NCBI RefSeq assembly: GCF_035917575.1
Contig: NZ_CP109090.1
Location: 7,502,001-7,566,000 of the forward strand
Direction: 5' to 3'
Length of the DNA: 64,000 nt
Origin: Streptomyces sp. NBC_01788
Lineage (GTDB): Bacteria > Actinomycetota > Actinomycetes > Streptomycetales > Streptomycetaceae
In this document: positions 52,897 to 62,443 of the stretch, in pieces
Numbering within the stretch: position 1 is the stretch's first letter
How the letters are laid out: each line of letters starts with the position of its first letter
Notes under the pieces: model-generated
What the model saw: only the letters and a program-made list of their open reading frames with translations
The model's database searches: none
What the model was told of the DNA's origin: nothing
Position numbers and translations under genes: made by a program

Positions 52897-54932
52897 CGCA
52901 GGAAGGCGGCCGCGACACCGGCGTCGACGGGGACGTGCAGCCCCGTGGTGTGGGTCAGCTCCCCGCCGGTCAGCGCGAAGACGGCGTTCGCCACGTGCTC
53001 GGGCAGCACCTCCCGCTTCAGCAGCGTCCGCCCGGCGTAGAACTCGCCGAGCTTGTCCTCCGGCACTCCGTACACGGCGGCCCGTTGCGCGCCCCAGCCG
53101 CCCGCGAAGATCCCGGAGCCGCGGACGACTCCGTCCGGGTTGACCCCGTTGACCCGGATCCCGTGTTCGCCCAACTCGGCTGCCAGGAGCCGTACCTGAT
53201 GCGCCTGGTCGGCCTTGGTGGCCGAGTAGGCGATGTTGTGGGGTCCGGCGAACACGGCGTTCTTGGAAGCGATGTAGACGATGTCTCCGCCCAGCCCCTG
53301 GGCGATCATCACCCGCGCTGCCTCCCGCGAGACCAGGAACGACCCGCGCGCCATGATGGCGTGCTGGCGGTCCCAGTCCTCGGCCGAGGTCTCCAGCAGC
53401 GGCTTGGAGATCGAGATGCCGGCGTTGTTGACGACCAGGTCCACCCCGCCGAAGGCGAGCAGGGCCGCCTCGAAGGCATGGGCGATCTGCTGCTCGTCCG
53501 TCACGTCCACCGGCACGGCGACCGCCTTGTCGGGCCCGCCGAGTTCCCCGGCGACGGCGGCGGCGCTCCGGCCGTTCATATCGGCGACGACGACGCACGC
53601 GCCCTCGTCGGCGAGCCGTCGCGCGATGGCCCTGCCGATGCCGCTGCCCGCGCCGGTGACGAGCGCGACGCGTGCCGCGAGCGGCTTCGGCGCGGGCATC
53701 CGCCGGAGCTTGGCCTCCTCCAGTTCCCAGTACTCGATGCGGAACTTCTCCGACTCCTCGATCGGCGCGTACGTCGACACGGCCTCCGCGCCCCGCATGA
53801 CGTTGATCGCGTTGACGTAGAACTCGCCGGCCACCCGGGCCGTCTGCTTGTCCTTGCCGAAGGAGAACATGCCGACGCCCGGCACGAGAACGATCGCCGG
53901 GTCCGCGCCGCGCATCGCGGGGGAGTCGGGCCGGGCGTGCCTTCGGTAGTAGGCGGTGTACTGCTCGCGGTACTCGGCGTGCAGCTCCTTCAGCCGGGCG
54001 ATCGCCTGCTCCGGCGGAGCCGTCGGCGGCAGGTCGAGCACGAGCGGCCGGACCTTGGTCCGCAGGAAGTGGTCGGGGCAGGAGGTGCCGAGCGCGGCGA
54101 GCCGCGGATGACCGGCACGGGAGAGGAAGTCCAGTACCACGGGAGCGTCGCTGAAGTGCCCGACCTGCGCCCTGTCCTGGGAGGCAATCGCGCGCACGTA
54201 CGGCGCGAGGGCCGCGGCCCGCTTCCGCCGCTCACCCTCGGGCAGCGCCTCGTATCCCTCGACGACCGCCCCGAACGGCTCGGGCCTCCCGCGTTCGGCG
54301 AGGAAGGCCTCGGCGGCGCGGATGATGTGCAGCGAGTTGCGCTCGCACTCCTCGGAGTCCGCGCCCCACGCGGTGATCCCGTGCCCGCCGAGCACGCAGC
54401 CGATCGCCTGCGGATGAGCCTCCCTGACCGCGGCGATGTCCAGCCCGAGCTGGAATCCGGGCCGCCGCCAGGGCACCCACACCACACGGTCCCCGAAGCA
54501 CTCGGCGGTCAGCTTCTCCCCATCGGCGGCGCAGGCGAGCGCGATACCGGAGTCGGGGTGCAGATGGTCCACGTGCGGGGCGCCGACCAGCCCGTGCATG
54601 GCGGTGTCGATGGAGGGCGCCGCTCCTCCCTTGCCGTGCAGGCAGTAGTCGAACGCGGCGACCATCTCGTCCTCGCGCTCCACACCGGGGTAGACACCGG
54701 CGAGCGCCCCCAGCCGGTCCAGCCGCAGCACGGCGAGGCCGGCCTCGGTGAGTGTCCCGAGGTCGCCTCCGGAGCCCTTCACCCACATCAGCTCGACGTC
54801 GTCGCCGGTGACGGGATCGGTGCCGACGCCCTTCGCGGACGCGTTGCCGCCCGCGTAGTTGGTGTTGCGGGGATCGGCACCCAGCCGGTGGGACCGGGAC
54901 AGAAGGGCGGAGGCTTCGGGGTGAAGTGGCAT
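52893..54932 (-). CDS. Bifunctional rhamnulose-1-phosphate aldolase/lactaldehyde dehydrogenase
   Basis: The 679 residues join two enzymes. Residues about 1-400 are a class II aldolase (NTNYAGGNASAKG, GAPHVDHLHPDSGIALA, VLGGHGITAWG). Residues about 425-679 are an SDR (ALVTGAGSGIGRAIARRLADE, LVVNNAGISIS, IAYSATKADQAHQV with Tyr and Lys). It cuts rhamnulose-1-phosphate to DHAP and L-lactaldehyde and oxidises the latter to L-lactate, as known for RhaEW/RhaD-SDR fusions. ATG 54932 has AAGGGA upstream. Between rhaI (77 bp upstream) and rhaB (overlapping). Confidence 0.94.
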   Translation of the reverse strand: MPLHPEASALLSRSHRLGADPRNTNYAGGNASAKGVGTDPVTGDDVELMWVKGSGGDLGTLTEAGLAVLRLDRLGALAGVYPGVEREDEMVAAFDYCLHGKGGAAPSIDTAMHGLVGAPHVDHLHPDSGIALACAADGEKLTAECFGDRVVWVPWRRPGFQLGLDIAAVREAHPQAIGCVLGGHGITAWGADSEECERNSLHIIRAAEAFLAERGRPEPFGAVVEGYEALPEGERRKRAAALAPYVRAIASQDRAQVGHFSDAPVVLDFLSRAGHPRLAALGTSCPDHFLRTKVRPLVLDLPPTAPPEQAIARLKELHAEYREQYTAYYRRHARPDSPAMRGADPAIVLVPGVGMFSFGKDKQTARVAGEFYVNAINVMRGAEAVSTYAPIEESEKFRIEYWELEEAKLRRMPAPKPLAARVALVTGAGSGIGRAIARRLADEGACVVVADMNGRSAAAVAGELGGPDKAVAVPVDVTDEQQIAHAFEAALLAFGGVDLVVNNAGISISKPLLETSAEDWDRQHAIMARGSFLVSREAARVMIAQGLGGDIVYIASKNAVFAGPHNIAYSATKADQAHQVRLLAAELGEHGIRVNGVNPDGVVRGSGIFAGGWGAQRAAVYGVPEDKLGEFYAGRTLLKREVLPEHVANAVFALTGGELTHTTGLHVPVDAGVAAAFLR

Positions 54933-55009
54933 GGGGGGTTCCCTTCAGGAGAGGGGCGTGCGGGGGAGGGGGAGGGAAGTACGAGAAAGGGCATGGGCGC
55001 TTCCCGGAA

Positions 55010-56170
55010 CTAAGCTCCCCACCCCGCCTGTTGACCGCCGACCCGCTCGGCGGCGATCTTCTCCGCCCACCCCGACCGGCGGTACGCCGCGAGAGGATCG
55101 GGATCCAGCCCCATCTCCTCCCGCACCTCACGCAGCAACGGCCGGACATCCGTGTTGTACGCGTCCATCAACACCGCGTTGGCCTCCAGCACGTCCCCAG
55201 AGACCTGCGCGGCGGCCAGCGCCTCGCGGTCCGTCAACAGGGCCTTGGCCGTGGCCTCCTGAACGTTCATCACCGACCGGATGATCGCCGGGATCTTCGC
55301 CTCGATGTTGTGGCACTGGTCGAGCATGAACGCGACCCCGGACGTCAACCCGCCCCCGCGCACCACCTCGTACATGATCCGGAAGAGCTGGAAGGGATCG
55401 GCCGCGCCCACCATCAGGTCGTCGTCGGCGTAGAACCGGGAGTTGAAGTCGAACCCGCCGAGCCTTTCCTCCCGCAGCAGGGTGGCGACGATGAACTCGA
55501 TGTTCGTGCCCGGCGCGTGGTGCCCGGTGTCCACCACGACCCGCGCCTTCGGGCCCAGCTTCAGGCAGTGCGCGTACGCCGTACCCCAGTCCGGGACGTC
55601 CGTGGTGTAGAAGGCCGGCTCGAAGAGCTTGTACTCCAGCAGCATCCGCTGATCCTCGCCGAGCCGCTCGTACACCTCGGCCAGCCCCTCGCCCAGCCGG
55701 TCCTGCCGTCCCCGTATGTCGTCCTGGCCGGGGTAGTTCGTGCCGTCGGCGAACCAGAGCTTCAGATCGTTCGATCCGGTGGCGTCCATGATGGCGACGC
55801 ACTCCAGCAGATGGCCGACCGCCTTGCGCCGCACCGCCGCGTCCGGATGGCAGATGCTGCCGAGCCGGTAGTCGTCGTCCTGGAAGGTGTTGGAGTTGAT
55901 CGCGCCCAGTCTCAGACCGCGGTCCTCGGCGTGCCGGGCGAGCGCCGCGTAGTCGTCCACCTCGTCCCACGGGATGTGCAGGGCGACGGTCGGAGCGACA
56001 CCGGTGACGGCGTGCACCTGGGCCGCGTCGTCCACCTTCTCCCACGGCGTACGCGGCACGCCCGCCTGCGCGAACACCTTGAAGCGTGTCCCCGAGTTCC
56101 CGTACGCCCACGACGGCGTCTCGACGGCCTGGGTCCTGAGGGCGGCCTTCACCGCGGCGAGGTCGGTCAC
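55010..56170 (-). CDS. rhaI: L-rhamnose isomerase
   Basis: The 386 residues match the RhaI-type (xylose-isomerase-like) family: WAYGNSGTRFKVFAQAGVPR, GAINSNTFQDDDYRLGSICH, LWFADGTNYPGQDDIRGRQD, VVVDTGHHAPGTNIEF and GFDFNSRFYADDDL. Metal ligands are in these blocks. GTG 56170 has AGGAG 7 nt upstream. It is first in the catabolic operon; promoter and operator lie at 56256-56303. Confidence 0.94.
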   Translation of the reverse strand: MTDLAAVKAALRTQAVETPSWAYGNSGTRFKVFAQAGVPRTPWEKVDDAAQVHAVTGVAPTVALHIPWDEVDDYAALARHAEDRGLRLGAINSNTFQDDDYRLGSICHPDAAVRRKAVGHLLECVAIMDATGSNDLKLWFADGTNYPGQDDIRGRQDRLGEGLAEVYERLGEDQRMLLEYKLFEPAFYTTDVPDWGTAYAHCLKLGPKARVVVDTGHHAPGTNIEFIVATLLREERLGGFDFNSRFYADDDLMVGAADPFQLFRIMYEVVRGGGLTSGVAFMLDQCHNIEAKIPAIIRSVMNVQEATAKALLTDREALAAAQVSGDVLEANAVLMDAYNTDVRPLLREVREEMGLDPDPLAAYRRSGWAEKIAAERVGGQQAGWGA

Positions 56171-56255
56171 TGCGAGGCTCCTGTGACGGCTTTTGGGACG
56201 GCTTCGAGAACCAGCTCCGAACGAGGTCTGAGCCGGTTCTTGCAACCCGTTTGTG

Positions 56256-56303
56256 TGAAACGATTCAGCGATTGAAACTATGAGCCGCCGGTGAGGGTGT
56301 CAA
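56256..56303 (-). promoter_or_regulatory. rhaI promoter with LacI-type operator
   Basis: On the minus strand TTGACA (56303-56298) and TAGTTT (56280-56275) are 17 bp apart. The near-palindrome TGAAACGATTCA (56256-56267) begins 7 bp past the -10 element and so covers the expected start site. The layout fits repression by the LacI protein encoded at 61304. Confidence 0.75.
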
Positions 56304-56385
56304 CCCTTCCGGTAGGGGCGACGCACCATAGTGCCCTGAGCTTCCACCCGGTTGTCGATCCCGCACTGTTTTCGATCCGCGCCCA

Positions 56386-56441
56386 TTGACGGGACATCCG
56401 CTCCCGGCCTAACGTCCCGGCCACCAGGTTGAAACCTTTCA
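56386..56441 (+). promoter_or_regulatory. Importer promoter with matching LacI-type operator
   Basis: TTGACG (56386-56391) and TAACGT (56410-56415) are 18 bp apart. TGAAACCTTTCA (56430-56441) lies 14 bp after the -10 element, just past the expected start site, and is the same dyad as at rhaI (TGAAA and TTCA arms). It would couple uptake to catabolism under one repressor. Confidence 0.75.
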
Positions 56442-56483
56442 CGACGTGGGGCGGCACTCCGCCGGCGTCGTCGAGGAGCCCCC

Positions 56484-57998
56484 ATGACTCACCCGTCCGA
56501 CACGGGTCCGGCCCCGGTGCTGGCGCTCAGGGACATCTCGAAGTCCTTCGGCGCGGTGCGTGCCCTCAGGAACGTGTCCCTGGAACTGCTTCCGGGAGAG
56601 GTGCACGCCCTCGCCGGGGAGAACGGCGCGGGCAAGTCGACCCTCATCAAGATCCTCGCCGGGGTGCACCGGCCCGACGCCGGCCAGGTGCTGCTCGACG
56701 GCGAAACCGTCGTCTTCCACGGTCCCGGAGACGCCCGGGACGCCGGTATCGCCGTGATCTACCAGGAACCGACGCTCTTCCCCGATCTGTCGATCGCCGA
56801 GAACATCTTCATGAGCCGCAGGCCCCGGCGGGCTCTGGGCCGTATCGACCACGACGCCACCCGTGAGGCCACCCGAGCCCTGATGGGGCGGCTCGGTGTC
56901 GACCTCGACCCCGACCGTCCCGCGCGCGGACTGTCCATCGCCGACCAGCAGATCGTCGAGATCGCCAAGGCGCTCTCCTTCGACGCCCGCGTCCTGATCA
57001 TGGACGAGCCGACCGCGGCCCTGACCGGCAGTGAGGTCGCCCGCCTGTTCGGCGTCGTGCGCGCCCTGCGCGACCAGGGCGCCGCGGTCCTGTTCATCTC
57101 GCACCGCCTGGAGGAGATCTTCGCGATCTGCCGGCGGGTCACGACCCTGCGCGACGGCGCCCGGATCGCCGTCGAGCCGCTGGACGGCATGACCGAGGAC
57201 GACCTCGTGCGGCGCATGGTCGGCCGCGACCTCGACGAGCTCTACCCCAAGCAGGACGTGACACCGGGCGGCATCGCGCTCAGTGTGCGCCGGCTGACCC
57301 GCGAGGGCGTCTTCACCGACGTCTCCTTCGACGTGCGGCGCGGCGAGATCGTGGGCCTGGCCGGACTGGTCGGCGCCGGGCGCACGGAGGTCGCCCGCGC
57401 CGTCTTCGGCATCGACCGGTGGGACGCCGGCGAGGTCGAGGTCGACGGACGCCGGCTCACCAATGGCGCCCCGTCCCTCGCGATGGCCGCCGGGCTCGCC
57501 CTGGTCCCCGAGGACCGGCGCGCCCAGGGCCTGGTGATGAACATGTCCATCGAGCGCAACATCGGCCTCACCGGACTCCGGACGACCGTGAGGGCCGGAC
57601 TGATGGACCGCGGCGCGGAACGCAGCCGCTCCCTGGACTGGGCGGTCAGACTCCGGGTCAAGTACGCCAGGATCGCCGACGCCGTCTCCACGCTCTCCGG
57701 TGGCAACCAGCAGAAGGTCGTCCTCGCCAAGTGGCTCGCCACCGGCCCGAGGGTGCTCATCGTCGACGAGCCGACCCGCGGCATCGACGTCGGCACCAAG
57801 GCCGAGGTGCACCGGCTGCTCGGTGAACTGGCCGCCGACGGGGTCGCCGTCCTGATGATCTCCTCCGACCTGCCCGAGATCCTCGGCATGGCCGACCGGG
57901 TGCTCGTGATGCACGAGGGCCGGCTGACCGCCGAGATCCCCCGCTCCGACGCCACCGAGGAAGCCGTGATGGCCGCGGCCACGGGGAGGGCGGCGTGA
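56484..57998 (+). CDS. Sugar ABC transporter ATP-binding protein (double ATPase, rhamnose)
   Basis: The 504-residue protein holds two ATPase domains. The first has Walker [15 protein letters not shown], signature-region [17 protein letters not shown] and Walker [14 protein letters not shown]. The second has [20 protein letters not shown] and [14 protein letters not shown]. This RbsA/XylG layout serves monosaccharide importers. ATG 56484 has GAGGAG upstream. It opens the importer operon; the stop overlaps the next gene (GTGA). Confidence 0.93.
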   Translation: MTHPSDTGPAPVLALRDISKSFGAVRALRNVSLELLPGEVHALAGENGAGKSTLIKILAGVHRPDAGQVLLDGETVVFHGPGDARDAGIAVIYQEPTLFPDLSIAENIFMSRRPRRALGRIDHDATREATRALMGRLGVDLDPDRPARGLSIADQQIVEIAKALSFDARVLIMDEPTAALTGSEVARLFGVVRALRDQGAAVLFISHRLEEIFAICRRVTTLRDGARIAVEPLDGMTEDDLVRRMVGRDLDELYPKQDVTPGGIALSVRRLTREGVFTDVSFDVRRGEIVGLAGLVGAGRTEVARAVFGIDRWDAGEVEVDGRRLTNGAPSLAMAAGLALVPEDRRAQGLVMNMSIERNIGLTGLRTTVRAGLMDRGAERSRSLDWAVRLRVKYARIADAVSTLSGGNQQKVVLAKWLATGPRVLIVDEPTRGIDVGTKAEVHRLLGELAADGVAVLMISSDLPEILGMADRVLVMHEGRLTAEIPRSDATEEAVMAAATGRAA

Positions 57999-59035
57999 CC
58001 ACGACCGCCCCCGACCCCGCCCCCACCGCCGAGGCGCACCGGTCCGGCGGCACCCGCCTGGTCGACCGGGTGTTCAGGATGCGTGAACTCGCCATCCTGG
58101 TCGTCCTGCTGGCGCTGATAGCCGTCGCCCAGGCGGGCAACAGCGCGTTCCTGTCCGAGCAGGGCGTCAAGGACCTGCTGCTGAACGCGACCATCCTGGT
58201 GCTCGTCGCCACCGGCCAGTCCCTGGTCGTCATCACCCGCAACGTCGACCTGTCGGTCGGCTCCACGCTCGGCATCAGCGCCTTCGCCGCCGGCACGTGG
58301 CTGCAGGGCGGCGGGAACTCCGTGGTGGCCGTCGTCCTCGCGGTGCTCGTCGGGGTCGGCTTCGGCCTGCTGAACGGACTTCTCGTCAGCCTCGGCCAGG
58401 TACCCGCGCTCGTCGTCACCCTCGGCACGCTCTACATCATCCGCGGCATCGACTCCGTCTGGGTCGGCTCCCGCCAGATCACCGCGGCCGACCTGCCCGG
58501 CGGTTTCGTCGGCTTCGGCTCCGGCGGCATCCGGATGGTGCCGTACCTGGCGCTGATCGCCCTCGCCGTCCTGGTGGCGACGGCGTACGGCCTCAAGCAC
58601 TACGGCAGCGGCCGCGAGCTGTACGCGCTCGGCTCCAACCCGGAGGCCGCCCGCCTCGCCGGCATCCCGGTGCGCAAGCGTGTCCTGGCCGCCTACACCT
58701 TCTGCGGCGGCCTTGCCGGTCTCGCCGGGGCGATGTACCTGGCCCGGTTCGGCAACGTCGACTCAGGCACCGGCAGCGGATACGAACTCACCGTCGTCAG
58801 CGCGGTGGTGGTCGGCGGCGTGGTCTTCAACGGCGGCTCCGGCAGTGTGTACGGCGCGGCCCTCGGCGCCCTGCTGCTGACCTCCGTGAACAGTGTGCTG
58901 CCCGCACTCGGCGTCAGCTCCGTCTGGGTGCTGGCGATCAACGGCGTCCTGCTCCTGCTCGCCATCGCGGTCGACCGGGTCGTCGCGCTGCGCGTGGCCT
59001 CGGCCCTGAAGAAGAGGAACGCCCGCCATGGCTGA
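57995..59035 (+). CDS. Sugar ABC transporter permease 1 (rhamnose)
   Basis: The 346-residue protein has 8-10 membrane helices and BPD_transp_2 features ([26 protein letters not shown]-like block [37 protein letters not shown]). It forms half of the import channel. GTG 57995 overlaps the ATPase stop by 4 nt, and its stop overlaps permease 2 by 8 nt. Confidence 0.92.
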   Translation: MTTTAPDPAPTAEAHRSGGTRLVDRVFRMRELAILVVLLALIAVAQAGNSAFLSEQGVKDLLLNATILVLVATGQSLVVITRNVDLSVGSTLGISAFAAGTWLQGGGNSVVAVVLAVLVGVGFGLLNGLLVSLGQVPALVVTLGTLYIIRGIDSVWVGSRQITAADLPGGFVGFGSGGIRMVPYLALIALAVLVATAYGLKHYGSGRELYALGSNPEAARLAGIPVRKRVLAAYTFCGGLAGLAGAMYLARFGNVDSGTGSGYELTVVSAVVVGGVVFNGGSGSVYGAALGALLLTSVNSVLPALGVSSVWVLAINGVLLLLAIAVDRVVALRVASALKKRNARHG

Positions 59036-60050
59036 CTCCGCCCTCTCGCGAGCCGTGCGCTGGGACACCGTCGTCGGTGCCCTGCTCGTCGTGGTCCTGC
59101 TGTTATCCTTCGGCCTCGTCGACGGCTTCGGCAACGCCCTCAACCTGTCGTTCCTGATCGGCAACACCCTGCCGATCGCGCTGATCGCCCTGCCGATGAC
59201 CCTGCTGGTGGTCTCCGGTGAGATCGACCTGTCGGTGGCCTCCACCGCCGGACTGTCCGGCGCGGTGATGGGCGCCCTGTGGAACCAGGGCATGGCGATC
59301 GAGACGATCATCCCGCTGTGCTTGCTGCTGGGCGCGGTGTGCGGTCTGGTCAACGGCCTGCTGGTGACCAGGCTCGGACTGCCGTCCCTCGCGGTGACCA
59401 TCGGCACCCTCGCCGCCTACCGCGGCATCGCGCAGATCGTGCTCGGCTCCGACGCGGTGACCGACTTCCCGGACCAGTACCTGGACTTCGCTGCTGGACG
59501 CGTCGGGAACACCTTCCTGCCGCAGGCGTTCCTGCCCTTCCTGCTCCTGCTGGCGATCGCCGTCATCACCCTGCACGCCACCCCCTTCGGGCGAGCGCTG
59601 TTCGCGATCGGCGCCGGCGAGGAGGCGGCCCGGTTCGCCGGCATCCGGGTCAGGCGCGACAAGCTGATCCTGTTCGTCGCCGCGGGCTTCATGTCCGCCC
59701 TGACCGGCGTCTTCTGGGCCCTGCACTACGCGAGCGCCCGCTACGACAACGCCACGGGACTCGAACTCTCCGTCGTCGCCGCGGTGTTGCTCGGCGGCAT
59801 CGACTTCGACGGCGGGAGGGGCACGCTCGGCGGCGCCGTCGCCGGTGTCTTCCTGCTCGGCGCGCTGCAGAACGTGATGAGCCTGCTGAACGTCTCCGCC
59901 CAGTCGCAGATCGTCGTCACCGGCGTCCTGCTCGTCGTCTCCGTGCTCGGCCCGCGAGTCGCGCGCCAGGTCTCCGCCGCCAGGAGCGCGCGCCGAGCGG
60001 CCTCGGCGCCCGAGCCGCCCAGGTCAGAGGCGCCCACACCGACTTCGTAG
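59028..60050 (+). CDS. Sugar ABC transporter permease 2 (rhamnose), TTA-containing
   Basis: The 340-residue protein is the second BPD_transp_2 permease (LLVVSGEIDLSVASTAGLSGA, GAGEEAARFAGIRVRRD, LLGGIDFDGGRGTLGGAVAGV). The two different permeases fit a rhamnose-type heterodimer. Codon 26 (59103-59105) is TTA, inside the first membrane helix; in Streptomyces this codon needs the bldA tRNA. It is one of only two in-frame TTA codons I found in the window. Confidence 0.92.
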   Translation: MADSALSRAVRWDTVVGALLVVVLLLSFGLVDGFGNALNLSFLIGNTLPIALIALPMTLLVVSGEIDLSVASTAGLSGAVMGALWNQGMAIETIIPLCLLLGAVCGLVNGLLVTRLGLPSLAVTIGTLAAYRGIAQIVLGSDAVTDFPDQYLDFAAGRVGNTFLPQAFLPFLLLLAIAVITLHATPFGRALFAIGAGEEAARFAGIRVRRDKLILFVAAGFMSALTGVFWALHYASARYDNATGLELSVVAAVLLGGIDFDGGRGTLGGAVAGVFLLGALQNVMSLLNVSAQSQIVVTGVLLVVSVLGPRVARQVSAARSARRAASAPEPPRSEAPTPTS

Positions 60051-60091
60051 ACCGCTCCGCCCACCCCGTCGCCCTCGTAAAGGACTTCATC

Positions 60092-61177
60092 ATGCGCAAG
60101 TCGACGATCCGCCGCACCTGCGCGGCCCTCGCCGCCGCGACCTCCCTCGCCCTGGCCGCCACCGCCTGCGGCGGCACCACCAAGAACGACGTGGGCAAGG
60201 ACAGCGGCGCCGCCGCATCCTCGGCCGGCCAGGCCGACCCGGACGCCCCGACCAAGAAGGGTCTGACCGTCGGCTTCCTGCCCAAGCAGGTCAACAACCC
60301 CTACTTCACCTCCGCCGACAACGGCGGCAAAAAGGCCCTGGCGGAACTGGGCGAGAAGTACAAGGAGGTCGGACCGTCCAGCGCCACCGACACCTCCGGC
60401 CAGGTCTCCTACGTCAACACCCTCACCCAGCAGCAGGTCGACGCGATGGCCGTGTCCGCGCAGGACCCGGGCGCCCTGTGCACCGCGCTGAAGCAGGCCA
60501 TGAAGAACGGCATCAAGGTCGTCACCTACGACTCCGACACCAAGCCCGACTGCCGCAACGCCTTCGTCTCCCAGGCGTCCGCCGAGGACCTCGGCCGGAC
60601 CGAGGTGCAACTGCTCGCGCAGCAGATCGGATTCAAGGGCGAGATCGCGATCCTGTCCGCCGCGCAGACCGCGACGAACCAGAACACCTGGATCGACTAC
60701 ATGAAGCAGGAGCTGAAGGACCCCAAGTACAAGAACGTCGAGCTGGTCAAGGTCGCCTACGGCAACGACGACGCGCAGGCGTCCTTCCAGCAGACCCAGG
60801 GCCTGCTCCAGCAGTACCCGAACCTGAAGGGGATCATCTCCCCGACCACCGTCGGCATCAAGGCCGCCGCCCAGTACCTGTCCGGCTCCAAGTACAAGGG
60901 CAAGGTCAAGCTGACCGGCCTCGGCACCCCCAACGACATGCGCACGTACGTCAAGAACGGCACCGTCGAGGCCTTCGAGCTGTGGGACCCGGCCAAGCTC
61001 GGCGAGCTGGCCGCGTACACCGCGGTCGCCCTCGCCTCCGGGCAGATCACCGGCAAGGAGGGCGAGACCTTCAACGCCGGCGCCACGGGCTCGTACACCA
61101 TCGGCAAGGACGGCCTGATCAACCTCGGCAAGCCGACCGTCTTCGACGGCAGGAACATCGACCAGTTCCACTTCTAG
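60092..61177 (+). CDS. Rhamnose ABC transporter binding lipoprotein
   Basis: The 361-residue lipoprotein has the lipobox ALAATAC (Cys near 26), then a type I periplasmic-binding fold: TVGFLPKQVNNPYFTSADNG, MAVSAQDPGALCTALKQAM, VVTYDSDTKPDCRNAFVSQA. It would deliver L-rhamnose to the two permeases. ATG 60092 has AAAGGA upstream. It is the last transport gene, 126 nt before the repressor. Confidence 0.92.
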   Translation: MRKSTIRRTCAALAAATSLALAATACGGTTKNDVGKDSGAAASSAGQADPDAPTKKGLTVGFLPKQVNNPYFTSADNGGKKALAELGEKYKEVGPSSATDTSGQVSYVNTLTQQQVDAMAVSAQDPGALCTALKQAMKNGIKVVTYDSDTKPDCRNAFVSQASAEDLGRTEVQLLAQQIGFKGEIAILSAAQTATNQNTWIDYMKQELKDPKYKNVELVKVAYGNDDAQASFQQTQGLLQQYPNLKGIISPTTVGIKAAAQYLSGSKYKGKVKLTGLGTPNDMRTYVKNGTVEAFELWDPAKLGELAAYTAVALASGQITGKEGETFNAGATGSYTIGKDGLINLGKPTVFDGRNIDQFHF

Positions 61178-61303
61178 TGCCCGGGCACCAGTCACCGAGC
61201 GCGCCTCGTCCCCCCCCGCCCGTGACCCGCGCAGATGTGCGGTGCCGTGACGGTAATGTGAAGGCCCGCCGCCGCCCGTCGCATTCCTGGAGGTTTCCGC
61301 TCG

Positions 61304-62335
61304 ATGGCCCCATCGGTGGGTATCAAGGACGTCGCACGCGCCGCCGGTGTCTCCGTTGGCACGGTCTCGAACGTCATCAACCGTCCGGAGACCGTCGCCA
61401 CCGAGACCCGGGCCCGCGTGCAGTCCGCGATCGACCGGCTCGGCTACGTCCGCAGCGAGTCCGCGCGCCAACTGCGGGCCGGCCGCAGCCGGATCATGGG
61501 ACTGCTCGTCCTCGACATGGGCAACCCCTTCTTCGTGGACGTCGCCCGGGGCGCCGAGCGGGCAGCCCGGGCGGCCGGGCTCGGCGTGATGGTCTGCAAC
61601 AGTGCGCAGAGCCCCGGCGAGGAGGCCGAGTACCTGTCCCTCTTCGCCGAACAGCGGGTGCGCGGCGTCCTGCTCACCCCCGCCGACACCACCGGCCGCA
61701 ACATCGCCGCCCTCCGCCGCCACGGCATCCCCTTCGTCCTGGTCGACCGGGTCGCCGAGGGCGCCACCGAGTGCTCGGTCTCCGTGGACGACGTGGCGGG
61801 CGGCGCGCTCGCGGTACGGCACCTGGTGGACGCGGGGCACCGCTCCCTCGCCTACGTGAGCGGGCCGCCCGGTCTGAACCAGGTGCGCGACCGCCGTACC
61901 GGCGCCCTGAACGCGCTCGCCGAGGCGGGCCTCGGACCCGACGCGCTGCGCGAACTGCCCACCGAGCGCCTCGACGTGGCCGCCGGACGGGACGCGGGCG
62001 CCCGCCTCCTCGGCCTCGCCGGCCGGCCCACGGCCGTCTTCTGCGCCAACGATCTCCTCGCCCTCGGCGTGCTGCAGTCCATGTACGCGGCCGGGGTCCG
62101 GGTCCCCGAGGACCTCGCCATCGTCGGCTACGACGACATCGAGTTCGCCGCCGCCGCGGCCGTGCCGCTCACCTCGGTCCGCCAGCCCGCCGTCACCATG
62201 GGCGCCCTGGCGGCGGAGCTGCTGCTGGAGGAGACCGGGCAGCCGGCGGCGCACGAGCACCGGCGGGTGGTGCTCCAGCCGGAACTGGTGGTACGCAGCT
62301 CCAGTCTGCCCGGGCGCCCACCGGCCGCCCAGTGA
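61304..62335 (+). CDS. LacI-family repressor of the rhamnose genes
   Basis: The 343-residue protein has the LacI HTH (GIKDVARAAGVSVGTVSNVINRPE), hinge (SARQLRAGRSRIMGLLVLDM) and sugar-binding core (VFCANDLLALGVLQSMYAAG, VGYDDIEFAAAA). It is encoded right after the importer, so regulation of the two TGAAA-type operators at 56256 and 56430 is the natural inference, with rhamnose or a derivative as inducer. ATG 61304 follows GGAGG. Confidence 0.9.
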   Translation: MAPSVGIKDVARAAGVSVGTVSNVINRPETVATETRARVQSAIDRLGYVRSESARQLRAGRSRIMGLLVLDMGNPFFVDVARGAERAARAAGLGVMVCNSAQSPGEEAEYLSLFAEQRVRGVLLTPADTTGRNIAALRRHGIPFVLVDRVAEGATECSVSVDDVAGGALAVRHLVDAGHRSLAYVSGPPGLNQVRDRRTGALNALAEAGLGPDALRELPTERLDVAAGRDAGARLLGLAGRPTAVFCANDLLALGVLQSMYAAGVRVPEDLAIVGYDDIEFAAAAAVPLTSVRQPAVTMGALAAELLLEETGQPAAHEHRRVVLQPELVVRSSSLPGRPPAAQ

Positions 62336-62443
62336 CGCGTCCACCGCGCGCTCCGCACGAATTCCCGGTCCCCGCGGTCGGGCGGCGGAGGAACATGTGC
62401 TGAACTGGGACGCGGCCGTAAACCCTCCGTCCCGGGAGAACCC

